A DNA stretch of 64,000 nucleotides from positions 220,701-284,700 of the forward strand of contig NZ_JAUSTK010000003.1 in NCBI RefSeq assembly GCF_030812855.1, written 5' to 3'. Position numbers and translations under genes: made by a program. Position 1 is the stretch's first letter, and every line of letters begins with the position of its first letter. This document shows positions 47,512 to 58,080 of the stretch, in pieces. The notes below the pieces were generated by a model. The model searched no databases. It saw nothing but the letters and a program-made list of their open reading frames with translations, and had not been told where the DNA came from. The stretch comes from Paenibacillus wynnii (GTDB lineage: Bacteria; Bacillota; Bacilli; Paenibacillales; Paenibacillaceae).

Positions 47512-48345
47512 TTGCTTTACCAATCCATGAATCATGTTGCTCTTTATACGGCTTTATTTGTAGTGATGTTAATTTGGATCTCCACGCGACGCAACCCTTT
47601 TTTAGCCTTAGTTGAAATTGGGAAGGAAATGCTGCGGTCTTATAAATTCCTATTATTGATCGTTGGAATGGCCGGTGTGCTCGCCCTGAATAAATATGAA
47701 CTTCAGATTGAGAATAAAATGCATCTCTCTTCTGACTTTACAGGATTTATTTTCGGTTTGGAAGGACATTTTGTTGAAGGTTTTCAGCAGCTCTTCTATA
47801 CCCCCTGGCTTACGCCAATCATTGTCTTTTTCTATATCTTCATGCTCCAATCGGTATTGGCTGCTTCCATTGGTGTATATTTGTTGGACAAAAATCGGTT
47901 GATGCTGTATGCAACCTGTTATGCCATCATTATAAACTACGCACTGGCGATCCCGTTTTATCTCTATTTCCCAGTAAATGAGGTTTGGTCCTATGCACCG
48001 GCAGGCGTTAGATTTGTGATGTTGGATATCTTTCCTAAATTTGAGGAGGAATACAGACCATTATCCGGACTTAATAACTGTTTTCCAAGTCTACATACGT
48101 CAATATCTGTCACGATGGCCCTTTTGGCCTTTAGGTCAGGCAATCGGCGGTGGATGGTTATTACAAGTATCTCAGCGCTAGTCATAGTCTTTGGTATTTT
48201 CTATCTCGGTATTCATTGGTTAACCGATATGTTCGGAGGCACAATGCTTGCTGTTCTAGCTTCCACCCTGGGGATTCAGCTCTCCAGACTGACCCTAAGA
48301 AGCACGGAAAACGTTCTTGTCGTTAGAAGCAGAGCCTCGAACTGA
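47512..48345 (+). CDS. PAP2-family phosphatase or phosphotransferase
   Basis: A 277-aa membrane protein with six or more spans. The catalytic PAP2 motifs are visible late in the protein: NCFPSLHTSISV (about residue 187) and YLGIHWLTDMFGG (about 238). The order and spacing resemble the inositol-phosphotransferase/PAP2_3 type more than classical lipid phosphatases. The start is TTG at 47512 with AAGGAGG eleven bases upstream; ATG at 47527 is possible. It may act on undecaprenyl or phospholipid phosphates, but substrate is unknown. Confidence 0.85.
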   Translation: MLYQSMNHVALYTALFVVMLIWISTRRNPFLALVEIGKEMLRSYKFLLLIVGMAGVLALNKYELQIENKMHLSSDFTGFIFGLEGHFVEGFQQLFYTPWLTPIIVFFYIFMLQSVLAASIGVYLLDKNRLMLYATCYAIIINYALAIPFYLYFPVNEVWSYAPAGVRFVMLDIFPKFEEEYRPLSGLNNCFPSLHTSISVTMALLAFRSGNRRWMVITSISALVIVFGIFYLGIHWLTDMFGGTMLAVLASTLGIQLSRLTLRSTENVLVVRSRASN

Positions 48346-48361
48346 AGTAAGAAATACAAAG

Positions 48362-48422
48362 AAAGAACCTAAAGTTCGGAATTCACCTCAGCGTTTCAAG
48401 AGGACCGAATATTAGGTTCTTT
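48362..48422 (+). terminator. Terminator of the PAP2 gene
   Basis: AAAGAACCTAA and TTAGGTTCTTT arms with an inner TTCGG/CCGAA stem, then TTATTCTTTTT on the plus strand. Confidence 0.8.
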
Positions 48423-48564
48423 ATTCTTTTTAAGTTACACGCTTAAGATTTATCTACTTTGGGTTTGGGCCGTAACTTTTTGTCAGTTTTTCAAGTTCAA
48501 TTTATAGAAGAATCCTGATTTCGATTTTTTAATCTGGTCATGATCTATGCTTTTCTGTTTATGA

Positions 48565-48613
48565 AAAAAGCGGCGTCTACTCTCTAAATTAAGAGATTTA
48601 GACGCCGCTTTTT
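48565..48613. terminator. Bidirectional terminator, mainly yajC
   Basis: AAAAGCGGCGTCTA and TAGACGCCGCTTTT arms with an inner TCTCT/AGAGA stem. T-runs follow on both strands. It lies 25 bases beyond the yajC stop. Confidence 0.92.
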
Positions 48614-48637
48614 CTTTTTTAGTAACTTAAGGGTTCA

Positions 48638-48949
48638 CTACTCTTTGTCTACTGTATCTGTGTTGATAGAGTGACTGATTGAGCCGCGGTCAAAAGTCAG
48701 TTTGGTTACATCATTTACTCGAAGAACCACGATATCATCCGAAATTTCCATGATGTTCCCGTGAAGGCCGCCAATTGTGACCACCTTATCACCTTTTTTC
48801 AAGGCTTTAAGCATACCATTACGGGCTTTAGTCTTCTTCTGTTGCGGACGAATCAGCAAGAAGTAGAAAACCACAAACATAAGTACAAATGGACCTACGA
48901 GCGTTAGAATGTTGCTCCCGGACTGGGCTGCTGCTGCATATTGAAACAT
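48638..48949 (-). CDS. yajC: Preprotein translocase accessory subunit YajC
   Basis: A 103-aa protein with one membrane span (residues about 14-35, VGPFVLMFVVFYFLLIRPQQKK) and a cytosolic domain containing ALKKGDKVVTIGGLHG. YajC associates with SecDF. It follows tgt on the minus strand in the conserved queA-tgt-yajC order. The secD and secF genes are 5 kb away in the same orientation. Confidence 0.95.
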   Translation of the reverse strand: MFQYAAAAQSGSNILTLVGPFVLMFVVFYFLLIRPQQKKTKARNGMLKALKKGDKVVTIGGLHGNIMEISDDIVVLRVNDVTKLTFDRGSISHSINTDTVDKE

Positions 48950-48992
48950 ATTTCTCCCCCCCTCTCAATAGCAATAAAAAACGATTCAATAC

Positions 48993-50150
<1,158 letters not shown>

Positions 50151-51179
50151 TTAATAAATGAACATTGCATCGCCAAAGCTGAAGAAGCGGTATTTCTCCG
50201 CTATTGCTTCTTTATAGGCGTCAAGAATATGATCGCGGCCAGCTAAAGCACTGACCAGCATTACCAGAGTGGATTTAGGCAAGTGAAAGTTTGTGATCAG
50301 AGCATTAACAACTTTAAATGAATATCCCGGATAAATAAAAATATCCGTCCAGCCGCTGCATTCCTTCAGAGGGCCGCCTTCGCATAAATTACCGACCGTC
50401 TCTAAGGTGCGGCAAGAAGTGGTGCCAACGGCGATAATCCGACTGCCTCGATTCATAGCAGCATTTAATATATCGGCTGTTTCCTGGGAAAAGCTGAAAT
50501 ATTCAGCATGCATCACATGCTCTTCCACCCGTTCCACCGACATCGGACGAAATGTACCCAATCCAACATGAAGTGTGATATAGGTGATATTTACACCTTT
50601 TGCAGTGAGCTGTTCAAGAAGTTCTTTGGTAAAATGAAGCCCTGCTGTAGGCGCTGCTGCCGAGCCTTCATGCCGGGCATACACTGTCTGATAGCGTTCA
50701 CGATCATCCAAAGTTTCCTTAATATACGGGGGGAGCGGCATAGTTCCCAGCCTGTCCAAAATTTCCTGGAAAATACCCTTATATATAAAGCGTAAAGTCC
50801 GGCCACCCATATCCTCTTCTTCTTCAACTACTGCTCGAAGCTCTTCACCAAAGACGATCACCGCACCCGTCTTCAGTTTCTTGCCCGGTTTCACAAGAGC
50901 CTCCCAGCGATCACCGCCAAGATCCTTCAAGAGCAAAACTTCAGCCTTCGCTCCTGTATCCTCTTTAATTCCGAATAGCCGCGCAGGAATGACTCTCGTA
51001 TCATTCAGTACGAGAGTATCTCCTGCTTGTAATTCATCAACAATATCCGTGAAATGCCGGTGAGACATATCACCATTCTGCCGGTTCACCGTCAGCAGCC
51101 TGGAAGAACTCCGATCGGGAAGCGGAGTCTGAGCGATCAGTTCCTCCGGCAAATGAAAATCATAGGCGTCTACATTCAT
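50151..51179 (-). CDS. queA: S-adenosylmethionine:tRNA ribosyltransferase-isomerase
   Basis: A 342-aa enzyme that adds epoxycyclopentanediol to preQ1 in tRNA, the step after Tgt. Typical segments are [22 protein letters not shown] at the N-terminus, [13 protein letters not shown] near residue 57, [13 protein letters not shown] near 200 and [13 protein letters not shown] near 300. It lies upstream of tgt and downstream of the SpoIID-like gene. Confidence 0.97.
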   Translation of the reverse strand: MNVDAYDFHLPEELIAQTPLPDRSSSRLLTVNRQNGDMSHRHFTDIVDELQAGDTLVLNDTRVIPARLFGIKEDTGAKAEVLLLKDLGGDRWEALVKPGKKLKTGAVIVFGEELRAVVEEEEDMGGRTLRFIYKGIFQEILDRLGTMPLPPYIKETLDDRERYQTVYARHEGSAAAPTAGLHFTKELLEQLTAKGVNITYITLHVGLGTFRPMSVERVEEHVMHAEYFSFSQETADILNAAMNRGSRIIAVGTTSCRTLETVGNLCEGGPLKECSGWTDIFIYPGYSFKVVNALITNFHLPKSTLVMLVSALAGRDHILDAYKEAIAEKYRFFSFGDAMFIY

Positions 51180-51188
51180 TATTAGTCT

Positions 51189-53291
51189 TCATTCCTTAAC
51201 TATAGTAACGTTACGATAATAGTGTTGCAATATTTGTTTGTAATCATACCCGCTGTCAGCCATACCCTTAACGCCCCATTGGGACATACCCAGCCCATGA
51301 CCATAACCGCGGCCGATAAACAGGAATCCGGGATTGCTGTTAATAACTCTGGCTGTAGAATCGCCACCCATAATTACGGTGCCGCTACCGTTAACCGTTA
51401 CTTTGCCTGATGCAGATAGCACACCTGCACTCTGAGAACTAGTAACTGTTCCAGTAGCACCGTCAGCGCCTAATACAGTATAACTGGCGGAGGGTACAAT
51501 ATCAAACAATGTACTCGGCAATCCGTTAAGGCCTGAACGGAATAAATCCGGGTATTTCATCTTCAGAATTTCGCCATTAGCTTTGACTTGAACAGCTCTT
51601 CCTGAAGGTCCTCGTTGGGTTACCTGCAAGCTGATTAAAGAAGATGGCAGCGTACTGCTCGTTACTCCTTGCAGACTCTTCAGCAGCTCCGCTGAAGTAT
51701 AAGGCCCCTTAATCCAGCTATAGCTGCCAGATTCTATCACCTTATCTAGTACAACTGCGTTCTCTCCCGGGTTTAATTTACCGACAGGACTTACCTCACT
51801 CTGGATAATAGGCAGAGGGCGTATGTTCACACCTTGGGTTAAAGCAGTGAGTATTTCAAGTCCTGCTGATGTATTCGTCCCTGTCAATTTAACATTATCT
51901 TCACGCGCATATCCAACGGTACCGTTAGGCAGCATTACATTATACCAATTCTTCGAGGTGGCAATCGCCGAGATATCTGTTGGACTTGCCACACTTCCGA
52001 ACATAGTACCGCCATTCCCCCACACTTCTGAAGGGTCAGCCGTAAATCCTCCGCTATTGGAGGAGAATACCGCCTCTACAATCTTGCCCCCGCTCATTAA
52101 CACTTCACCAGCAGTGGCATCAACCGCTCTAGTAATTACAGGAGCCTCGGCCCCTATGCCGTTATATACCTGGCTTAAGGTTGTATCGACCACATTCGCT
52201 ACGTCAAAACGGTTCCCTTGAAAACGTGCATAGCTGCGTGCAGCAACAGCCTGAGTCTTAAGTGCCTCAAATGCCCAACCGGAAGATACTTCACCGCCAA
52301 CGACTGCATACAAATACTTTTCTAAAGGGACTTCATTGATTACTGCCAATGATCCATTCAATCCGCTAAGTTCAAAATTCCCTCGATACGTCCGTTTCGA
52401 TCTTTCCGTAAGCTGAATCCCGGCGTCATTTCCAACTGCGATAAACTTAGTTCCGTAACCAGTTATCATATAATGGGGAGCTTGTCCCTCATTTGTCCAA
52501 TCCTGACCGGCGTCCGTACGTAGAATTAACCCGCCTGAAGTAGCTGTACTGGGTGTCAGAGTAAGCTGTGGCAAGGATTGAGATACAAGAGCCTGGAGAG
52601 CTGACAGTTCACTGTCATTTGCAGCTTCGCCGATCCAAACCTCATATTTCACACCTTCTACAGCGGGTACAATAACACTCCATGCATCAAAGCCTACCGC
52701 TGCAATACTGCCCACTACAGAATCTGCCTCTTGCTGGGTTGTATAAATACCTGCACTAAGATGCTTACTTCCTTTTACCGTAGGGATTTGACCTGCAGGA
52801 ATAGTGATTCCAGACTTCCCTACCCGTGTTGCCGCATCCTTAGCAGCGTTTTCGCTGGCATACATCCCTGTGTATAACTGGTACAGGTTTCCACCATTCT
52901 TGGATGCAGCGAATAACAACGGTTTATCGGAGGTTGACTGCAGTTTTTTGGCTGCATCGGCCGCCTCCTTCCAGAGGGGAGTTTCAAGCACCTTTACCCG
53001 GAAGCTGTCATAACTGAACCGAGCTACACTTTTAACCGGGATGGAGACCAACTGAGAGCCCTCTTTGGAGATCAAGCTCCACTCCTGATTGGATTGTAAG
53101 GAAATTACCGGCACGGTAGATTTATATTTGCTTCCAATATCAGCAAACAGTGCAACGCGTATCGTAAGGTTAGAATCAGCATGACTATAACCAACAGGGA
53201 GCAGCAAGCTTCCCATTACCAGCGTTGCTGCTAATAATCCTTTGCTGGCTGGAGCTAGCAATGCTCTCCATCCCCGCTTTGAATGATTCAT
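51189..53291 (-). CDS. SpoIID/LytB domain secreted protein
   Basis: A 700-aa exported protein. The signal peptide (residues 1-38, ending YSHADS) is followed by two SPOR-like repeats (LYQLYTGMYASENAAKDAA, HLSAGIYTTQQEADSVVG; about residues 130-230) and then the SpoIID domain (about 300-700). Diagnostic parts are INEVPLEKYLYAVVGGEVSSGW, VAARSYARF and the C-terminal FIGRGYGHGLGMSQWG. SpoIID is a lytic transglycosylase needed for engulfment, but long proteins with this domain also act in vegetative wall remodelling. B. subtilis has no such gene between ruvB and queA. Confidence 0.9.
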   Translation of the reverse strand: MNHSKRGWRALLAPASKGLLAATLVMGSLLLPVGYSHADSNLTIRVALFADIGSKYKSTVPVISLQSNQEWSLISKEGSQLVSIPVKSVARFSYDSFRVKVLETPLWKEAADAAKKLQSTSDKPLLFAASKNGGNLYQLYTGMYASENAAKDAATRVGKSGITIPAGQIPTVKGSKHLSAGIYTTQQEADSVVGSIAAVGFDAWSVIVPAVEGVKYEVWIGEAANDSELSALQALVSQSLPQLTLTPSTATSGGLILRTDAGQDWTNEGQAPHYMITGYGTKFIAVGNDAGIQLTERSKRTYRGNFELSGLNGSLAVINEVPLEKYLYAVVGGEVSSGWAFEALKTQAVAARSYARFQGNRFDVANVVDTTLSQVYNGIGAEAPVITRAVDATAGEVLMSGGKIVEAVFSSNSGGFTADPSEVWGNGGTMFGSVASPTDISAIATSKNWYNVMLPNGTVGYAREDNVKLTGTNTSAGLEILTALTQGVNIRPLPIIQSEVSPVGKLNPGENAVVLDKVIESGSYSWIKGPYTSAELLKSLQGVTSSTLPSSLISLQVTQRGPSGRAVQVKANGEILKMKYPDLFRSGLNGLPSTLFDIVPSASYTVLGADGATGTVTSSQSAGVLSASGKVTVNGSGTVIMGGDSTARVINSNPGFLFIGRGYGHGLGMSQWGVKGMADSGYDYKQILQHYYRNVTIVKE

Positions 53292-53323
53292 CCTGCATCC
53301 TCCTCCATAAATGTAGTTGATTC

Positions 53324-54331
53324 TCAGGGCTGCTCCGGAGGGAGCGATAAACCCAAGTGTTGATAGGCTGCTGGTGTAACAATTCTTCCGCGCGGCGTCC
53401 TTTGCATGAACCCAATCTGCAATAAATAAGGCTCATACACATCTTCAATCGTCTGGCTCTCCTCGCCTATAGTAGCGGCTATTGTATCAAGCCCTACAGG
53501 GCCTCCACGAAAGCCTGTAATCATAGAGAGCAGCATCTTGTGGTCAATGCTGTCTAGTCCAAGAGGATCAACTTGAAGCATCTTTAAGGCCTCACCGGCA
53601 ATCTCCGGTGTAATGATTCCATCGCCTCGTACCTGTGCAAAATCCCGTACCCTCTTCAGCAAACGATTCGCTATCCGCGGAGTTCCCCTTGAACGTAAAG
53701 CAACCTCGTCTGCGGCATCACCAAGAATCTCAATGCCCAGAAGATCAGCATTCCGCGAGACGATATAACTTAATTCATCCATCGAATACAACTCTAGACG
53801 GCTTACAACCCCGAATCGGTCGCGCAGCGGTGCTGACAGCATTCCGGCACGGGTTGTTGCACCAATTAAGGTAAAGGGCGGTAAATCCAGCCGCATGGAG
53901 CGGGCGCTTGGTCCCTTGCCGATCATGATATCAAGTGCAAAGTCCTCCATTGCCGGATACAACACCTCTTCAACAGTCCGGTGCAGCCGATGAATCTCAT
54001 CAATGAATAAGACATCGCCCTGTTGCAGATTGGTCAGAAGAGCAGCCAAGTCACCTGGGCGTTCTATAGCCGGACCGGACGTTGTGCGCAGGCTAACTCC
54101 CAGCTCATTGGCGATAATATTGGCCAAAGTCGTTTTCCCAAGGCCCGGAGGTCCATAGAGAAGTACATGATCCAAAGCCTCACTTCTCATTTTTGCAGCT
54201 TCTATATATATTTTCAGGTTTTCTTTGACCTGGTTCTGTCCGATATACTCACCCAGATAACGAGGACGCAAACTAAACTCAACCGCCTGCTCATCCATCA
54301 TTAAATTTGCGGATATGATTCGGTCATCCAT
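53324..54331 (-). CDS. ruvB: Holliday junction branch migration helicase RuvB
   Basis: A 335-aa AAA+ motor. Walker A is GPPGLGKTT near residue 62, Walker B is LFIDEIHRL near 113, sensor I is [11 protein letters not shown] near 155, and the arginine-finger segment LRDRFG is near 170. A C-terminal winged helix ([15 protein letters not shown] ... [17 protein letters not shown]) follows. It works with RuvA and RuvC, whose genes precede it. Confidence 0.98.
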   Translation of the reverse strand: MDDRIISANLMMDEQAVEFSLRPRYLGEYIGQNQVKENLKIYIEAAKMRSEALDHVLLYGPPGLGKTTLANIIANELGVSLRTTSGPAIERPGDLAALLTNLQQGDVLFIDEIHRLHRTVEEVLYPAMEDFALDIMIGKGPSARSMRLDLPPFTLIGATTRAGMLSAPLRDRFGVVSRLELYSMDELSYIVSRNADLLGIEILGDAADEVALRSRGTPRIANRLLKRVRDFAQVRGDGIITPEIAGEALKMLQVDPLGLDSIDHKMLLSMITGFRGGPVGLDTIAATIGEESQTIEDVYEPYLLQIGFMQRTPRGRIVTPAAYQHLGLSLPPEQP

Positions 54332-54367
54332 CTTTCATCGCTCCCATTCTTCAGCATGTCTGCAGTC

Positions 54368-54985
54368 CTATCTAGCTACATACAGAAGCTTAAGCGCTCT
54401 TTTCATCAGCACGTCAACCGTTTCCGACTCTGCTCCCTCTTGCTTCAATGCGAGCCATACACGATCCAGTTCACTTTCTGTATAACCGAGCGCCTTCAAT
54501 CCGTCTCTGGCTTCTTGCCAAGGCAGTACACCGTCTTCTGTCTCCTGATTCACAGCAAACAGACCTGTCTGAATAGGGATGTTCCCCAGACCTTCCAGCT
54601 TGTCCTTCAAATCCAGAATCATCCGCTGTGCCGTTTTCTTGCCGATCCCCGGCAGCTTGATCAGGAAAGTTATATTCTCTTGATAAATAGCGGATATTAA
54701 TTGATCTGGGGTTCCCCCCGTCAATATACCCAAAGCCACGCGTGGTCCGATTCCCGACACCTCTATCAGCTTGCGGAACAATCTTTGTTCCTCCCGGGTA
54801 GGAAACCCGAATAGAAGTGTGGCATCTTCGCGTGTCTGGTAGTGGATAAATATCGTTACAGGTCCATCAACCTTGGCAAATGCATACGGATTCGGGCAAA
54901 ATACCCGGTAGCCTACGCCCTGAACATCCAATACCACATATTCCGACTCTAAATGAACAACGGGACCTCTTAAGAAATCTATCAT
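54368..54985 (-). CDS. ruvA: Holliday junction DNA-binding protein RuvA
   Basis: A 205-aa junction-binding protein with the N-terminal OB fold (MIDFLRGPVVHLESEYVVLDVQGVGYRV), two helix-hairpin-helix motifs (SGIGPRVALGIL, LPGIGKKTAQRMILDLK; about residues 75-125) and a C-terminal RuvB-binding domain (EARDGLKALGYTESELDRV). Its ATG overlaps the ruvC stop by four bases (ATGA). Confidence 0.98.
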   Translation of the reverse strand: MIDFLRGPVVHLESEYVVLDVQGVGYRVFCPNPYAFAKVDGPVTIFIHYQTREDATLLFGFPTREEQRLFRKLIEVSGIGPRVALGILTGGTPDQLISAIYQENITFLIKLPGIGKKTAQRMILDLKDKLEGLGNIPIQTGLFAVNQETEDGVLPWQEARDGLKALGYTESELDRVWLALKQEGAESETVDVLMKRALKLLYVAR

Positions 54986-55485
54986 TTTCGCAATACCTCA
55001 TTTAATTTGGAATTAAGACTATAGGAGTGGGCATGACATACCGCTACAGCCAAAGCATCGGCTACATCATCCGGTTTCGGAACTACTGATAATTTCAGCA
55101 GCATTTTGATCATTTCCTGCACCTGATGTTTCTCTGCTTTGCCATAGCCTACAACGGCCTGCTTAACCTGCATAGGCGTATATTCCGCTACCGGAAGCCC
55201 GCGTTGTACAGCAGCCAGAATAATCACACCACGAGCTTGTGCAACGGGTAAAGCGGTCGTAACATTTCGACTGAAGAACAGCTTTTCAATCGCTACCGTA
55301 TCCGGTTTATATTTATCAATCAGCTGAACCATGCCTTCATAGACATGAAGCAGACGTTCTTCCTCCGGTGTGTGAGCCTCTGTCTGAATACATCCGTATT
55401 GAACAGGCTTCAGTTTATTGGCCTCCTTGTCCACAAAGCCGAACCCCACAATCGCCAGCCCCGGGTCAATTCCAAGAATGCGCAA
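54982..55485 (-). CDS. ruvC: Holliday junction resolvase RuvC
   Basis: A 167-aa RNase H-fold nuclease. The first catalytic acidic residue is in LRILGIDPGLAIVGFG, the second in VAIEKLFFSRN near residue 68, and the final acidic pair in PKPDDVADALAVAVCHAH near 145. The TTG at 55485 follows AGAGGAGA and gives the standard N-terminus; a longer frame to 55533 has no site. B. subtilis lacks RuvC and uses RecU, so a complete ruvCAB operon is a lineage marker. Confidence 0.96.
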   Translation of the reverse strand: MRILGIDPGLAIVGFGFVDKEANKLKPVQYGCIQTEAHTPEEERLLHVYEGMVQLIDKYKPDTVAIEKLFFSRNVTTALPVAQARGVIILAAVQRGLPVAEYTPMQVKQAVVGYGKAEKHQVQEMIKMLLKLSVVPKPDDVADALAVAVCHAHSYSLNSKLNEVLRK

Positions 55486-55608
55486 TTCTATCTCTCCTCT
55501 ATTAAAGCGAACATATGTATTCCTTCTAACCATTATAGCAAAAATAGCCCTCCCGGGAGAAAAAAATTTGCAATTGCAAATAATAATGTATCGGCCTTTA
55601 AAAACACC

Positions 55609-55642
55609 AAAAAAAAGGCTCCCGATGCTTACATCAGAAACC
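55609..55642 (-). terminator. bofC terminator
   Basis: GGTTTCTGATG and CATCGGGAGCC pair fully when G-U pairs are allowed; TTTTTTTT follows on the minus strand. It is 25 bases past the bofC stop. Confidence 0.75.
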
Positions 55643-55666
55643 TTTTATTAATTTCTATATTATGTT

Positions 55667-56434
55667 CTAATCCTTACTTTGCATAACCTGTTCTGCACTA
55701 TCCCTTGCATAGTCACTAAAAGTAGACAATACACTGTTGTACTCTTCTATATCCTGAACCCGGATCCCGTCCTGAAGCTGCTTCCAAATATTCTCCGGTA
55801 ATGAGGACTTCATGGAGCCCATATCCATCTGAAAAAAGGTCTTTAGAACCTCCTCCTTCACCGGATGCCCCTTGAATAAGGTTAGATTACCGTGTTCATC
55901 GATACCAATGTAGGAATCTTTTTTGCAGGACGGTGATAGATCATCCACTTTTTTTTCAAGCCATAAGTCACCTTCAGTGTTAAGCCAACCCTTCCATGCT
56001 TGGTGCTCTGTAATTAAAACCTTAAGCTGAACAGGATCTTTCACTCCGGGTAACGTCTGAATTTCCTCACCGCTTACGTAGTCTATTTTCAGGTGAACCG
56101 TTCTGCTAATCCCGCTTTGGGCGATGATTTTCAGCAGTTGTTCATTCTGCAAAGTTACGGAGTTATCCTCCTTGCCGTCCTCTTGTGCATTCCAAACCGC
56201 TGCCGCTGGCTCATCACTGGAATTTACTTGATCCTGTATTGAACTACGCAAGCTGTTAACGGTATTGGTTAGGGTTAGTGTTGAATGGGTCAGGAGACCA
56301 CTTATTTCCTCAGGGACTCGCATTCCGCCCCATGCCAATATTGTCAAAGCTGCACAAGCCGTTCCAACCCAAAGCGCCTTCTTCCAACGTCTCCATCGCC
56401 GCCAAAGTTGTTTTTTTAAGCGAAAAGCGTTCAC
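55667..56434 (-). CDS. bofC: BofC, forespore regulator of SpoIVB
   Basis: A 255-aa protein starting GTG at 56434. One membrane span occupies residues about 20-38 (LWVGTACAALTILAW), the rest would be in the intermembrane space. The conserved parts are VHLKIDYVSGEEIQTLPG (about 115-135) and the C-terminal HGNLTLFKGHPVKEEVLKTFFQMDM. In B. subtilis BofC restrains the SpoIVB protease signal that activates sigma K. It is placed upstream of ruvC as in B. subtilis, although it is longer than the 170-aa B. subtilis protein. Confidence 0.82.
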   Translation of the reverse strand: MNAFRLKKQLWRRWRRWKKALWVGTACAALTILAWGGMRVPEEISGLLTHSTLTLTNTVNSLRSSIQDQVNSSDEPAAAVWNAQEDGKEDNSVTLQNEQLLKIIAQSGISRTVHLKIDYVSGEEIQTLPGVKDPVQLKVLITEHQAWKGWLNTEGDLWLEKKVDDLSPSCKKDSYIGIDEHGNLTLFKGHPVKEEVLKTFFQMDMGSMKSSLPENIWKQLQDGIRVQDIEEYNSVLSTFSDYARDSAEQVMQSKD

Positions 56435-56569
56435 GTTAATCCCTTCATTCTGCTTTTTTCCTATTGTGACCTATGAAGGGAGCATTTATGCGTTTTTTGA
56501 AGATTAATTCAGATTACAATAAAATTCATTGAAATTTTGAGCTTTCCGAGTTTCTTACGATCCTGCTCA

Positions 56570-56598
56570 TTCACTTCAATTCATGTTTCGTGTATAAT
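56570..56598 (+). promoter_or_regulatory. SigA-type promoter of fabV
   Basis: TTCACT (56570-56575) and TATAAT (56593-56598) with 17-base spacing on the plus strand. It gives a leader of about 95 bases before fabV. Confidence 0.7.
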
Positions 56599-56698
56599 TT
56601 AGCTTGATGTAGGTACGGAAATATTCGGCATCACTACTAGCAATCCTATTAATAATTTCTTCTACCGCCTAAATATAAGAAAAAGGGGATATTCATTG

Positions 56699-57889
56699 AT
56701 GATTATTCATCCAAAAACACGCGGCTTTATATGTACAACAGCTCATCCAGAGGGATGCGCGAAGCAAATCGAGAAACAAATTGATTACATAAAAGCTCAA
56801 AAAAAGTTTGACGGCCCCACAAATGTACTTGTGATTGGTGCATCAACCGGGTACGGACTTGCTTCCCGTATTGCTGCCGCCTTTGGTGCAGGTGCGAACA
56901 CCCTCGGAGTTTTCTTTGACAGAGCAGCAGAAGGCGCGCGTACCGCAACTGCAGGCTGGTACAATACCGCGGCTTTTGAAGAAAAAGCTAAACAAAGCGG
57001 GCTTAAATCCTTCAGCATTGTCGGAGATGCCTTCTCGGACAGCATTAAAGCCAAAACCATAGAACTCATTAAGGCAGAATTCGGCCAAGTTGATTTAGTC
57101 GTGTACAGCCTTGCTTCACCACGTCGGACACACCCTGTTACAGGTGAAACTTTTTCCTCTGTTATAAAGCCGATTGGACCTACTTATACGAATAAAACCT
57201 TGAACTTTCATAGTGGAGAAGTATCTTTTACAAGTATTGAACCTGCAACTGATGAAGAAATCCGTCAAACCACCGCAGTCATGGGAGGCGAAGATTGGAG
57301 AATGTGGATAGAGCAGCTGTCTGAGGCGGGTGTCATTGCCAATGGAGCTACAACTGTCGCTTACTCTTACGTTGGACCTGAGGTTACACAACCTATTTAT
57401 CGCGAAGGAACCATTGGAAAAGCCAAAAACGATCTTGAAAATACGGCTGCACAATTGAATGATCTTCTTCAATCACAAGGCGGACGTGCATTTGTATCGG
57501 TCAATAAAGCATTGGTAACTCAATCGAGTTCGGCTATTCCTGTCGTTCCGTTATATATTTCCGCGCTTTACAAAGTAATGAAGGAAAAAGAACTGCATGA
57601 GAACTGCATTGAACAAATGTATCGCTTATTCTCCGAACGTTTATATGGGGAAGGTACCGTTGAAGTTGATGAGAAAGGCCTCATCCGAATTGATGACTGG
57701 GAAATGCGTGAAGATGTTCAGGCAGAGGTAATGAAGCGTTGGCTTGACCTTGAGACAGACAATGTTAATGATCTAGCAGATCTTACAGGTTACCAGCAGG
57801 ACTTTTACAATCTGTTTGGTTTTCGAACCGAAGGTGTAGATTACGAGGCAGATGTAGATCAAAACGTCGACATTCCGAACTTGTACTAA
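56699..57889 (+). CDS. fabV: Trans-2-enoyl-ACP/CoA reductase FabV
   Basis: A 396-aa NADH-dependent enoyl reductase of the FabV family. The N-terminus MIIHPKTRGFICTTAHPEGC and VLVIGASTGYGLASRIAAAFG (about residues 40-60) are diagnostic. The catalytic tyrosine and lysine are in VAYSYVGPEVTQPIYREGTIGKAK, with the FabV-type eight-residue spacing. It catalyses the last step of fatty-acid elongation and members resist triclosan. The ATG at 56699 is preferred over the TTG at 56696 behind AAGGGGA. FabV is unusual in Bacilli, which mainly use FabI. Confidence 0.95.
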   Translation: MIIHPKTRGFICTTAHPEGCAKQIEKQIDYIKAQKKFDGPTNVLVIGASTGYGLASRIAAAFGAGANTLGVFFDRAAEGARTATAGWYNTAAFEEKAKQSGLKSFSIVGDAFSDSIKAKTIELIKAEFGQVDLVVYSLASPRRTHPVTGETFSSVIKPIGPTYTNKTLNFHSGEVSFTSIEPATDEEIRQTTAVMGGEDWRMWIEQLSEAGVIANGATTVAYSYVGPEVTQPIYREGTIGKAKNDLENTAAQLNDLLQSQGGRAFVSVNKALVTQSSSAIPVVPLYISALYKVMKEKELHENCIEQMYRLFSERLYGEGTVEVDEKGLIRIDDWEMREDVQAEVMKRWLDLETDNVNDLADLTGYQQDFYNLFGFRTEGVDYEADVDQNVDIPNLY

Positions 57890-57925
57890 TAGAAGTCTTA
57901 ACGAAAATATAGAAATTTATCAAGG

Positions 57926-57950
57926 CTCCCCAAACTCTGGGGAGTTTTTT
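57926..57950 (+). terminator. fabV terminator
   Basis: CTCCCCA-aactc-TGGGGAG followed by TTTTTTTG on the plus strand. Confidence 0.92.
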
Positions 57951-57967
57951 TGTTTTTATTATCTTCA

Positions 57968-57999
57968 TTTTGAATTATTATTTCAAAATTTGATTTCAA
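57968..57999 (+). promoter_or_regulatory. Paired palindromes upstream of the flavodiiron operon
   Basis: TTTTGAA-N7-TTCAAAA (57968-57988) and TTGATTTCAA (57990-57999) lie next to each other about 80 bases upstream of the flavodiiron start. A weak TAGAAT (58026-58031) could be a -10 with the second palindrome about 42 bases from initiation, a typical activator position. Neither matches the FNR spacing TTGAT-N4-ATCAA, so the cognate regulator is open. Confidence 0.4.
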
Positions 58000-58080
58000 T
58001 CCTCTTTTTTAGAAAGGGAACGAGATAGAATCAAATTGCTGATACACATAAATACACATAAAGCACAGGAGGTAATTGGA

